NCBI GenBank assembly: GCA_035943935.1
Contig: DASZBR010000006.1
Location: 62,001 to 126,000 of the forward strand
DNA length: 64,000 bases
Origin: DASZBR01 sp035943935
GTDB taxonomy: Bacteria > Pseudomonadota > Gammaproteobacteria > DASZBR01
Direction: 5' to 3'
Shown here one piece after another: positions 16,514-24,968 of the stretch. The notes below the pieces were generated by a model. It was given only the letters and a program-made list of their open reading frames with translations. It ran no database searches and had not been told where the DNA came from. Position 1 is the first letter of the stretch, and each line of letters begins with the position of its first letter. The position numbers and the translations under genes are program-made.

Positions 16514-18009
16514 ATAATAATTGAAAACGCTAATATCACAACAAAATCAGGTCCAAATCCCAAAATGTTTTTCCCGCCAAATGTTCCCAAATAGGAAATA
16601 AGCGTTAAGCCTATAAAATACGGAATTAACCATTTTGCCGTGTTTTTTGTGGCTTTTGTTTGAAGATGTTTTTGTGTGCGAAGTTGATATAAAAAAACAA
16701 CTGCACCAATCAGAACCGTTATCATCAATCTCCAAACCGTTGACCACCCTGTCCAAAATACTAATAAATTACAAATATAAAATCCGGTGATGGCAAATAC
16801 TTTTCCGTACGGTAATTCAAAGGCGTTTTTAGTGGTTAATTGTTTTCGCAGGGGAATTAAGGCGAGTGGCCCAATGCTATACGAAATTACAAAGCACGAG
16901 ACAATAAACCCCATCATTTTTTGCCAGGTGGGGAAGGGCATGAATAAAAATAATCCTACGAGATAATTAAAGATTAATCCTCGCCATGGCACACCGCTTT
17001 TATTTAAGTGCGAAAAGAAGGGCGGGAAAAATCCAATCTTAGATAACGCATAATTAACTCGGCTGGTTGCACCGGTATAAATAAAAGCCGTTCCAAACGG
17101 CGAAACTATTGCACCAATATAAATAAACACGACAAGCCATGCTAAGCCTAATGCATTGGCAATTGCTGCAAAGGGTCCGGTAGTTTCTGCGCCAAAATTT
17201 AAATGATTCCAGCCTTGTGCAACATCTTCGCTGTTAATGGCGCCAATAAAAGCAATTTGTAATAAAACATAGACTATTGCACAAATAAAAACGGATCCTA
17301 ATATCGCAATGGGTAATGCAACTTTAGGATTTTGTGCTTCGGCTGCCATTTGAATCGCTGGGCTATTGCCAATATAGGAAAACACCACGCCACCCAGAGG
17401 AAGTGCCGCTAAAATACCGTGCCATCCATAAGGCATAAATCCGCTGTATTGATGAAAGTTAGCGGTATTAAAGTGAAAATAAAGTAGCGTAATTAATACA
17501 AGCGTGGGTACCGCTAATTTAATCACCACAAATCCAGTGCTTAATCGACTGAATAATTTTGCACCGAATTGATTTATATAAACCATAAAAAACATTAAAA
17601 ACGCTGCGGTAAAAATGCCTTTTCGAGTTAATACTGTTGAACCATGAATACTATGAACAAGCGAGGGGAAGTAATCAGCGGCATATTTTAATAGCGCGAG
17701 AGTTTCAATCGGCGCAACGACGACACTTGATACCCACACCAACCAACCTACGGTAAAACTCATTAAGGGCCCATGACTTTTTTCAGCATATTGAACCATG
17801 CCGCCAGCAACAGGAGAATTTGCCGCTAACTCAGCAAAAGCAAAACCAATCACGGTCATTAAAACAGCGCCAACGATCCATGCCAATACTGCAGCGGGCC
17901 CTGCGATTTTTGCAACATACATCGGGCCAAATAACCAACCCGATCCCATAATTCCACCGATGGCAGTGAATAAAAGAGCCGCGATACTGATGGAGCGTTT
18001 AAATTGCAT
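16456..18009 (-). CDS. APC-family amino acid permease
   Basis: Integral inner-membrane transporter with about 12 hydrophobic segments in 517 residues. The first helix has the APC signature GGIMGSGWLFGP, followed by GFAFAELAANSPVAGGMVQYAE. The substrate cannot be read from sequence; amino acids or polyamines are typical. An upstream PrpB-like gene on the same strand ends 12 bases before its start. The last 19 codons lie opposite the SDR gene. Confidence 0.87.
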   Translation of the reverse strand: MQFKRSISIAALLFTAIGGIMGSGWLFGPMYVAKIAGPAAVLAWIVGAVLMTVIGFAFAELAANSPVAGGMVQYAEKSHGPLMSFTVGWLVWVSSVVVAPIETLALLKYAADYFPSLVHSIHGSTVLTRKGIFTAAFLMFFMVYINQFGAKLFSRLSTGFVVIKLAVPTLVLITLLYFHFNTANFHQYSGFMPYGWHGILAALPLGGVVFSYIGNSPAIQMAAEAQNPKVALPIAILGSVFICAIVYVLLQIAFIGAINSEDVAQGWNHLNFGAETTGPFAAIANALGLAWLVVFIYIGAIVSPFGTAFIYTGATSRVNYALSKIGFFPPFFSHLNKSGVPWRGLIFNYLVGLFLFMPFPTWQKMMGFIVSCFVISYSIGPLALIPLRKQLTTKNAFELPYGKVFAITGFYICNLLVFWTGWSTVWRLMITVLIGAVVFLYQLRTQKHLQTKATKNTAKWLIPYFIGLTLISYLGTFGGKNILGFGPDFVVILAFSIIIYVAAIRSAASNRITEPFR

Positions 18010-18020
18010 AGTTAAGTCCC

Positions 18021-18863
18021 TTATAACTGCAGATATTTAGCGGTATCGAGAATTTTTTCGCGTTCACTAAAACTGGTTAAATCAGTATTTATTTTCAGTG
18101 AATTACCGTCAGTGTGTAAAACAGCCAGTGTTTTTTGCATAGCTTTAATGCACGCACGTTGGAGATCGGAGGGAATGATGACAAGATTAAATCCTAATGC
18201 TTCTAATGTTTTTAAGGGTACGTCAGGTGTTTTTCCGCCGTGGAACATATTGATTAATTTAAAGCCAGAAATTTTCTTTGCTACTTCTTCGATCTGAGAA
18301 AGGCTGGTGGGTGCTTCTACAAAGATCATATCCGCTCCGGCTTTTTGATAAGCTAATGCTCGGTCAATCGCGCTGTCAAAATTCTCTGCTCCGATGGCAT
18401 CGGTTCTTGCAATGATTAAGAAATCAGGATTTTGTTTGGTTTCTTTGGCGGTTTTGATTTTATGACACATCTCGTCTTTTGAAATTAAGGTTTTGTCATC
18501 TAGGTGTCCGCAGCGTTTGGGAAAAGTCTGATCTTCTATATGGATGCCTGCGACACCAATATTTTCGAATTCACGTACGGTACGAGCGACATTGATGGCG
18601 TTGCCAAAGCCCGTATCAGCGTCGGCTATCACAGGAAGGTCAGTTGCTCGAACGATAGAGGAAACTTGAGTGGTTATTTCAGTCAGCGTTAATAGGCCTA
18701 AATCGGGGTAGCCTGCACTACGTGCGATGGCGCCGCCGCTGGCATAAAGTACTGAAAATCCTGCCTGTTTTGCTAATAAGCCAGATAAACCATCATAAAC
18801 ACCTGGAGCTACCTGAATCTTTTTAGAATTAAGAAGTTGACGCATTTTTTGCACATTTGCCAT
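18021..18863 (-). CDS. PrpB-like isocitrate lyase/PEP mutase family protein
   Basis: A 280-residue TIM-barrel protein of the isocitrate lyase/PEP mutase superfamily. It has the DADTGFGN metal-binding motif, HIEDQTFPKRCGH with the KRCGH catalytic Cys of C-C lyases, and IARTDA. These favour a 2-methylisocitrate lyase or close relative over a phosphomutase. No prpC or prpD is in the window, so the pathway is open. The start at 18863 follows AAGGAC; the longer reading to 19100 runs antisense into ribF. It heads a two-gene unit with the permease. Confidence 0.8.
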   Translation of the reverse strand: MANVQKMRQLLNSKKIQVAPGVYDGLSGLLAKQAGFSVLYASGGAIARSAGYPDLGLLTLTEITTQVSSIVRATDLPVIADADTGFGNAINVARTVREFENIGVAGIHIEDQTFPKRCGHLDDKTLISKDEMCHKIKTAKETKQNPDFLIIARTDAIGAENFDSAIDRALAYQKAGADMIFVEAPTSLSQIEEVAKKISGFKLINMFHGGKTPDVPLKTLEALGFNLVIIPSDLQRACIKAMQKTLAVLHTDGNSLKINTDLTSFSEREKILDTAKYLQL

Positions 18864-18884
18864 CGTTATCGTCCTTAGTTCGCG

Positions 18885-18890
18885 TATAAT
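18885..18890 (+). promoter_or_regulatory. Possible -10 box of ribF
   Basis: A perfect TATAAT stands 23 bases before the ribF GTG, in the 50-base gap between divergent starts. No good -35 box is seen at 16-18 bases upstream, so only the -10 is claimed. Confidence 0.35.
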
Positions 18891-18913
18891 CTTTGGGTTG
18901 AGGAGGAATACGT

Positions 18914-19777
18914 GTGAGTGTTGTTTTAGCCCGAAGACCCGGATTATCTTATTATCAAAGCACAGCGGTTGCAATTGGCAACTTTGATGGCATACATCTT
19001 GGGCACCAAGCACTCCTCGAAAAAGCAGACAGTGTTTTGACTTTTGAGCCCTATCCACAAGCTTATTTTCATCCTGAGCGAAAAATGCCGCGTTTAACAA
19101 CGTTACGTGAAAAACTAAAATTATTTAAAAAATTTGGAATAAAAGCGGTCTATGCAGTGCCCTTTGATAAAAAGTTCTCGTTATTATCACCTGAAGATTT
19201 TATTCAAACTATTTTAATCAAAACGCTTGGGTCAAAAAAAATTATTGTGGGAGAGGATTTTAGGTTTGGTTTTCACCGTGCAGGTGATACAAACTTATTA
19301 AACCAATACATCACCACAGAAGTTATCAAGCCAGTTTTATGTGATGGCAGTAAAATTAGCAGTACGCGTGTTCGTGAAGCTCTTTTTCACAGCGATTTGC
19401 CGCTAGTTAAAAAATTACTGGGTCGAGATTATTCCATAATAGGACGAGTGGTGAGAGGGGATGGCAGAGGGCGACAATTAGGTTTTCATACGGCGAATAT
19501 TTCATTACTGAAAAGATTGCCGCCATTAAGAGGCGTTTATGCTGTTAAGATTAATAATAAATTAAAGGGCGTGGCAAATATTGGTTCGCGTCCAACAGTA
19601 GATGGCACACGAGATTATCTCGAAACCCATATTTTTGATTTTAATAAAGATATCTATGGTGATTACATAGAAGTTGAATTTGTACAAAAGATTAGAGACG
19701 AGAAGAAATTTGATTCATTGAATGCATTACAAGAGCAGATTAAACTGGATGTTCAACTGGCAAGAGACATAACATGA
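18914..19777 (+). CDS. ribF: Bifunctional riboflavin kinase/FAD synthetase
   Basis: Makes FMN and FAD from riboflavin. The N-terminal adenylyltransferase domain shows GNFDGIHLGHQ and VGEDFRFGFHRAGD, then KISSTRVREAL; the C-terminal kinase domain shows GRVVRGDGRGRQLGFHTANI and GVANIGSRPTVDG. At 287 residues it is about 20 shorter than usual, mainly by a trimmed segment after the first motif. The start is GTG 18914 behind GGAGGAA. Its stop overlaps the ileS ATG by 4 bases (ATGA), giving ribF-ileS-lspA-purB, an order common in gammaproteobacteria up to lspA. Confidence 0.95.
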   Translation: MSVVLARRPGLSYYQSTAVAIGNFDGIHLGHQALLEKADSVLTFEPYPQAYFHPERKMPRLTTLREKLKLFKKFGIKAVYAVPFDKKFSLLSPEDFIQTILIKTLGSKKIIVGEDFRFGFHRAGDTNLLNQYITTEVIKPVLCDGSKISSTRVREALFHSDLPLVKKLLGRDYSIIGRVVRGDGRGRQLGFHTANISLLKRLPPLRGVYAVKINNKLKGVANIGSRPTVDGTRDYLETHIFDFNKDIYGDYIEVEFVQKIRDEKKFDSLNALQEQIKLDVQLARDIT

Positions 19778-22470
19778 TTGACTATAAACCTACTTTAAAT
19801 TTACCCACCACTGAGTTTCCGATGAAAGCCAGTCTTTCACAACGCGAGCCTGAATATCTCAAACAATGGGAATCAAATTTACTTTACCAAAAAATCCGTG
19901 AGCTGCGAAAAAACCACAAGAAATTTATGTTACATGACGGTCCTCCATATGCGAATGGCAATATTCATTTAGGCCATGCGTTAAATAAAATTTTAAAAGA
20001 TATTGTGGTGAAGTCGAGGACAATGGATGGCTATGATGCGCCGTATGTTCCTGGTTGGGATTGTCATGGGTTACCCATAGAATTAAATGTCGAAAAAAAA
20101 CACGGTAAAGCCGGCGAGAAATTAGATGCAAAACAATTTCGTCAAAAATGTCGTGAATATGCGCAAGAACAAGTGAATATTCAGCGCGAAGAATTCAAGC
20201 GGTTGGGTGTATTAGGTGATTGGGAACATCCTTATTTAACAATGGATTTTAAATTTGAAGCGAATATTTTACGCGCGTTGTCTAAAATTATTCAAAATAA
20301 ACATTTAATACAGGGATTTAAACCCGTTCATTGGTGTATCGATTGTCGTTCGGCACTTGCTGAAGCAGAAGTGGAATATCAAGATAAATCTTCTCCCTCC
20401 ATAGATATTAAATTTCGCGTTGTGGATTCCGATTGGATTATACCTGTTTGGACAACAACACCGTGGACGTTGCCTGCCAATGAAGCAGTAGCCTTAAACC
20501 CAGATCATGTTTATGTATTAGTTGATGCGGGCGCTGAAAAATTAATTTTAGTCCGTGAATTATTAGAATCTAGTTTGGCTCGCTATAAAATAGCGGATTA
20601 TAAAATTATTAAAGAGCTAAAAAAATCAGAACTGGAAAATCTAAAATTACATCATCCTTTTTATGATACTAAAATAGTTCCTGTGGTATTTGGTGATCAC
20701 GTGACTCTCGATACAGGTACAGGTGCAGTACATACAGCACCTGCACACGGCGTGGAAGATTATGTGGTTGGTCAGCAGTACAAATTACCGATGAATAATC
20801 CCGTAAATGATAATGGTTGTTTTAATGATTCAACACCCGTGTTTGCGGGAAAATTTATCTTTAAAGCCAATCCAGAAATTATTGAATTAATTAAAACAAA
20901 AAATAATTTATTACATGAAGAAAAAATTCAACATAGCTATCCGCATTGTTGGCGTCACAAAACACCGGTCATATTCCGCGCAACACCACAATGGTTTATT
21001 AGCATGGATAAAAATAATTTGCGCCAACAAGCGCTTTCGGAAATTACCAAAACACAATGGCAACCCGAGTGGGGTGAGCAACGCATGGAAGGGATGATCA
21101 AAGATCGACCGGATTGGTGTGTTTCACGCCAGCGTCAGTGGTGTGTGCCAATGGGATTAGTCGTGCATAAAGAAACCAAACAATTGCATCCCGATATGGT
21201 AAAAATTACTGAAGAAATTGCGCTTAAAATAGAACAATCAGGAATTGAAGCGTGGTATGACTGGCAATGTCCGTATCCAGAGTATGAAAAAATTCAAGAT
21301 ACCCTTGATGTGTGGTTCGATTCTGGCATTACTCACTATGCTGTATTAAAAGAACATCAGGCTGATTTGTATTTAGAAGGCTCTGATCAATACCGTGGTT
21401 GGTTTCAATCATCATTATTAACATCAGTCGCGATGAAAGAAAAAGCGCCTTATAAAGAAGTGCTCACACACGGTTTCACGATTGATGAAAAAGGCCGAAA
21501 GATGTCGAAATCGATTGGCAATGTGATTGCACCTGAAAAAGTGATTAACAGTTTGGGCGCAGACGTTTTACGGCTGTGGGTAGCAGCAACCGATTATCGT
21601 GCAGAAATGGCATTGTCGGATGAAATATTACAGCGTACCGGCGAAGCCTATCGACGTATTCGAAATACGGCGCGTTTTTTATTAGCCAATTTACATGATT
21701 TTAATCCTGAAGTTAATTTATTGGATACCGCTGAATTATTAAGCTTGGATAAATGGATTATTCAAAAAGCCCAATTATTGCAAGAAGAAATAAAGCTAGC
21801 CTATACAGAATATCAATTTCATTTGATCTACCAGAAATTACATAATTTTTGCATTGTTGAATTAGGTGGATTTTATTTAGATATTATTAAAGATAGACAG
21901 TACACCATGCAAAAGAATAGTCAGGGCAGACGCTCTGCACAAACGGCTATTTATCATATTTTGCATGCACTGGTTCGATGGATTGCGCCCATATTAAGTT
22001 TTACTGCAGAAGAAATCTGGTCGTATATGCCTTCGGAAAAAAATAAATTAGCGTCTATATTTTTAGCTGAGTATTATCTTTTTCCAGAGATAAGTGCAGA
22101 CCAGATTAATTTTGATAAATTAGTTGTTCTGCGGGAACAAGTGAATAGAGAATTAGAAATCAAACGCAATGAGAAATTAATTGGTTCTGGACTTGAGTCA
22201 TTAGTTCATATTGTCGCACCAGAAGAACTTTATGCTGAATTACTTAAATTAAAAGATGAATTACGGTTTGTTTGGATTACCTCGGGTGCGACAATAGAAA
22301 AAGGCGCTGAGCTAAAAATAAATATTACGCCATTAAATAATTTAATTAAGTGTACGCGTTGTTGGCATCGTCGAGAAGATATTGGCAAGGACACTGCACA
22401 TCCTGATATTTGTTTGCGGTGTGTAGACAATTTACCGGAAGGAAAAGGAGAGACACGACACTATGCTTAG
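19774..22470 (+). CDS. ileS: Isoleucyl-tRNA synthetase
   Basis: Class I aminoacyl-tRNA synthetase of 898 residues. Seen: the HIGH-type motif GNIHLGHAL near 61-67, an editing domain with WTTTPWTLPANEA and the GTGAVHTAPAHG block, KMSKS at about 576-580, and a C-terminal zinc finger (CTRCWHRRED ... CLRCV). It is a bacterial-type enzyme, slightly shorter than in E. coli (938). It overlaps ribF and lspA at its two ends. Confidence 0.98.
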   Translation: MIDYKPTLNLPTTEFPMKASLSQREPEYLKQWESNLLYQKIRELRKNHKKFMLHDGPPYANGNIHLGHALNKILKDIVVKSRTMDGYDAPYVPGWDCHGLPIELNVEKKHGKAGEKLDAKQFRQKCREYAQEQVNIQREEFKRLGVLGDWEHPYLTMDFKFEANILRALSKIIQNKHLIQGFKPVHWCIDCRSALAEAEVEYQDKSSPSIDIKFRVVDSDWIIPVWTTTPWTLPANEAVALNPDHVYVLVDAGAEKLILVRELLESSLARYKIADYKIIKELKKSELENLKLHHPFYDTKIVPVVFGDHVTLDTGTGAVHTAPAHGVEDYVVGQQYKLPMNNPVNDNGCFNDSTPVFAGKFIFKANPEIIELIKTKNNLLHEEKIQHSYPHCWRHKTPVIFRATPQWFISMDKNNLRQQALSEITKTQWQPEWGEQRMEGMIKDRPDWCVSRQRQWCVPMGLVVHKETKQLHPDMVKITEEIALKIEQSGIEAWYDWQCPYPEYEKIQDTLDVWFDSGITHYAVLKEHQADLYLEGSDQYRGWFQSSLLTSVAMKEKAPYKEVLTHGFTIDEKGRKMSKSIGNVIAPEKVINSLGADVLRLWVAATDYRAEMALSDEILQRTGEAYRRIRNTARFLLANLHDFNPEVNLLDTAELLSLDKWIIQKAQLLQEEIKLAYTEYQFHLIYQKLHNFCIVELGGFYLDIIKDRQYTMQKNSQGRRSAQTAIYHILHALVRWIAPILSFTAEEIWSYMPSEKNKLASIFLAEYYLFPEISADQINFDKLVVLREQVNRELEIKRNEKLIGSGLESLVHIVAPEELYAELLKLKDELRFVWITSGATIEKGAELKINITPLNNLIKCTRCWHRREDIGKDTAHPDICLRCVDNLPEGKGETRHYA

Positions 22471-22930
22471 ACTTAAGTATTGGCATTGGATTTTATTGAG
22501 TGTTTTCGTCGTTATTTTGGATCAAAGTTCAAAGTGGGTCGCTTCGACTTATTTGCAGTACCACATCCCCGTTGAAGTCACTCCTTTCTTTAATTGGTAC
22601 CTGGATTTTAATCATGGCGCTGCATGGAATTTTTTAAGTAATGAAACGGGTTGGCAGCGATGGGTGCTTGCAGGATTTTCAACGTTGGTTTCTATTCTTA
22701 TTTTATTTTGGTTGAGAGACTCAGAAAACAAAAAAAATACCAGTTGTGCGGGCTTAGCGTTAATATTAGGCGGCGCAGTAGGTAATCTAGTAGACAGAAT
22801 TTATCCGGGTGTGGTGACTGATTTTATTCAGTGGCACTTGAGCACTTATTATTGGCCTACGTTTAATATTGCAGACAGTGCAGTCTGTGTCGGTGCGGTT
22901 TTGTATATATGGGGTATGAGAAATGACTAA
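22463..22930 (+). CDS. lspA: Lipoprotein signal peptidase
   Basis: Inner-membrane aspartyl peptidase (SPase II) of 155 residues with four hydrophobic segments. Seen: VILDQSSKWVA, FNHGAAWNFL, GGAVGNLVDRIYPGVVTDFI with one catalytic Asp, and FNIADSAVCVG with the other. It overlaps ileS by 8 bases and purB by 8. It would process the lipoproteins encoded here, at 34033 and 49251. Confidence 0.96.
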   Translation: MLRLKYWHWILLSVFVVILDQSSKWVASTYLQYHIPVEVTPFFNWYLDFNHGAAWNFLSNETGWQRWVLAGFSTLVSILILFWLRDSENKKNTSCAGLALILGGAVGNLVDRIYPGVVTDFIQWHLSTYYWPTFNIADSAVCVGAVLYIWGMRND

Positions 22931-24248
22931 TTCAGCATTGATGATGATTTCACCGCTCGATGGACGCTATGCGGATAAAACCAAAGAGTTGAATAACCTA
23001 TTTAGCGAATATGCTCTTATGCGACATCGCGTATTCGTTGAAGTTAAATGGCTAGAGCACTTGCAACCCGAAATCAATCTAGAAAAAATAGTTTTGGATT
23101 TTAGTCTTGAAGACGCGAAAGAAATTAAAAAAATAGAATCAGAAACGAATCATGACATGAAAGCGATTGAATATTTTATTAAGTCAAAAATGGATAAAAA
23201 CCCTAAAACTAAAAAATTACGCGAATGGGTTCATTTTGGCTGTACCTCAGATGATGTTAATAATCTGGCCTACGGATTAATATTATCGACCACAAGGGAA
23301 CAGATTTTATTAAATTATTTTAATGACCTGATGAGTGTGTTGCGAGATTTGGCGCATCGTTACGCAAAAATTCCTATGGTATCTCGAACGCACGGTCAAA
23401 TAGCATCACCGACCACAGTGGGCAAAGAATTCGCCAATGTATTATCAAGACTTGAGTCACAGGTATTTGGATTTCAACATATAAAAATAATGGGCAAAAT
23501 AAATGGCGCGGTGGGAAATATGAACGCGCATCATATTGCGCTTCCCGATAAAAATTGGTTTACGATAGCCAAAGATTTCGTTGAAAATCTAGGATTACAT
23601 TATCAAGCGTATACCACACAGATAGAACCTCATGATTATATCGCCGAGTTATTTCATAGCCTAATCAGAATTAATACTATATTAATAGATTTTTGTCGTG
23701 ATACCTGGGGATATATTGCTTTAGGTTATTTTGAACAAAAAATAAAATCATCAGAAACTGGTTCTTCAACCATGCCTCATAAAATCAATCCTATCGACTT
23801 CGAAAATGCCGAGGGGAATTTGTATTTATCGAATAGCTTATTAAATTGCTTGGCTGAAAAATTGCCGGTATCAAGATTCCAGAGAGATCTGGTTGATTCG
23901 ACTTTATTACGAAATATGGGCGTTGGTATTGGCCATGCAGTGGTTGCATACCAATCACTACTAAAGGGCCTGAATAAATTAGAGATTAATCAAGAAAAAA
24001 TATCTGCTGATTTAAACAATGCGTGGGAAGTATTGGCTGAGCCCATTCAAATGGTTATGCGTGTACATGGTGTAGAAGAACCCTATGAAAAATTAAAAAA
24101 ATTAACGCGTGGAAAAAATATGAGTAAAGAAGCATTGCATAAATTTATAGACAGCGTTGAATTGCCTGAAGAGATTAAGAAAAAATTAAAAGCATTAAAA
24201 CCTGCAGATTATATTGGCTATGCGGGGATTTTGGCGGAAGAGATCTGA
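22923..24248 (+). CDS. purB: Adenylosuccinate lyase
   Basis: Fumarase/aspartase superfamily enzyme used twice in purine synthesis. It has the ISPLDGRYADK start, HFGCTSDDVNNLA, SRTHGQIASPTTVGKE and the signature GSSTMPHKINPIDFENAEGN. At 441 residues it matches the E. coli-type PurB subgroup. It is the last gene of the ribF operon and is followed by a GC-rich hairpin before rpsT. Confidence 0.97.
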   Translation: MTNSALMMISPLDGRYADKTKELNNLFSEYALMRHRVFVEVKWLEHLQPEINLEKIVLDFSLEDAKEIKKIESETNHDMKAIEYFIKSKMDKNPKTKKLREWVHFGCTSDDVNNLAYGLILSTTREQILLNYFNDLMSVLRDLAHRYAKIPMVSRTHGQIASPTTVGKEFANVLSRLESQVFGFQHIKIMGKINGAVGNMNAHHIALPDKNWFTIAKDFVENLGLHYQAYTTQIEPHDYIAELFHSLIRINTILIDFCRDTWGYIALGYFEQKIKSSETGSSTMPHKINPIDFENAEGNLYLSNSLLNCLAEKLPVSRFQRDLVDSTLLRNMGVGIGHAVVAYQSLLKGLNKLEINQEKISADLNNAWEVLAEPIQMVMRVHGVEEPYEKLKKLTRGKNMSKEALHKFIDSVELPEEIKKKLKALKPADYIGYAGILAEEI

Positions 24249-24252
24249 TGTG

Positions 24253-24274
24253 GGGACGGGATAAATCCCGCCCC
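24253..24274. repeat. GC-rich hairpin between purB and rpsT
   Basis: Palindrome of GGG-A-CGGGAT, a two-base centre and ATCCCG-C-CCC with one internal mismatch. It stands in the only clear gap between convergent genes in the window. No T-run follows on either strand, so it is not a textbook intrinsic terminator. It may be a small REP-like repeat that blocks read-through or RNA decay. Confidence 0.5.
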
Positions 24275-24280
24275 TACGAA

Positions 24281-24550
24281 TTACTTTTTAACTAATTTTT
24301 TCACGCGTGCGTTCAAACGACTCTTTGTACGAGCCGCTTTGTTTTTGTGAATCAAACCCTTTTTAGCGGATTTATCCAGAATAGAAGCAGTTTTACGGAG
24401 AACAGCATTGGCTTCGGCGAGATCACCTTTCTCAATGATTTTTAACAGTGTTTTGACTTGTGTGCGCATTTCAGAACGTTGAGACGCGTTGCGGACACGG
24501 CGGGCTTCGCCTTGACGGGCACGTTTTTTTGCCTGTTTTGTATTAGCCAA
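24281..24550 (-). CDS. rpsT: 30S ribosomal protein S20
   Basis: Small basic helical protein of 89 residues: MANTKQAKKRARQGEARR, RSEMRTQVKTLLK, an alanine-rich helix with LRKTASILDKSAKKGLIHKNKAARTKSRL. It is monocistronic, with a TTGACA-type promoter facing away from rpsO and an AAAGGAGTA ribosome site. Confidence 0.97.
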   Translation of the reverse strand: MANTKQAKKRARQGEARRVRNASQRSEMRTQVKTLLKIIEKGDLAEANAVLRKTASILDKSAKKGLIHKNKAARTKSRLNARVKKLVKK

Positions 24551-24592
24551 GAGGGGATACTCCTTTCATTTGCATGGTAAATTCAGGCCGAA

Positions 24593-24621
24593 ATGATGCC
24601 GATTTAGATAAAGCTTGTCAA
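24593..24621 (-). promoter_or_regulatory. Promoter of rpsT
   Basis: Minus strand: a consensus -35 TTGACA (24616-24621), a 17-base spacer and -10 CATCAT (24593-24598). The -35 overlaps the -35 of the divergent rpsO promoter by five bases. Confidence 0.5.
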
Positions 24622-24644
24622 TGATCTTCGCTGTCGTCTACAAT
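24615..24644 (+). promoter_or_regulatory. Promoter of rpsO-pnp
   Basis: Plus strand: -35 TTGTCA (24615-24620), an 18-base spacer and -10 TACAAT (24639-24644), about 40 bases before the rpsO ATG with a TGAGGAG site between. Confidence 0.6.
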
Positions 24645-24684
24645 GGCGCACTTTATGATATTGATGATAGTTGAGGAGTTTTAG

Positions 24685-24942
24685 ATGACAGTAGAGGCAT
24701 CGGCTAAGAAATTTCAGCGCAGTCCCAAAGATACGGGATCGCCAGAAGTTCAAATTGCCCAGTTAACCGATCGTATAAACGAGCTTACCGAACACTTGAA
24801 AATCCATAAGAAGGATAACCATTCCCGCCATGGTCTTTTACAAATGGTCAGTAACCGTAGAAGTTTATTGAAGTATCTCAAGACTGAGAACGCAGAAATT
24901 TACAAAAAGTTGATTGCAGATCTCAATCTGCGCGACCAATAA
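24685..24942 (+). CDS. rpsO: 30S ribosomal protein S15
   Basis: Primary 16S rRNA-binding protein of 85 residues. Seen: DTGSPEVQIAQLTDRI, LTEHLKIHKKDNHSRHGLL and VSNRRSLLKYLK. It precedes pnp, as in enterobacteria, 26 bases away. The N-terminus lacks a few residues compared with the usual 88-89. Confidence 0.97.
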   Translation: MTVEASAKKFQRSPKDTGSPEVQIAQLTDRINELTEHLKIHKKDNHSRHGLLQMVSNRRSLLKYLKTENAEIYKKLIADLNLRDQ

Positions 24943-24968
24943 AACCGCCCCCACACAAGGAAACTGCA

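Noticed and set aside
18864..19100. N-terminal extension of the PrpB-like protein
   Set aside because: It runs antisense through the start of ribF and precedes the homologous MANVQKMRQLL start, which has its own ribosome site.
24253..24274. Intrinsic terminator for purB or rpsT
   Set aside because: A strong stem is present but no T-run follows on either strand, so it is listed as a repeat instead.
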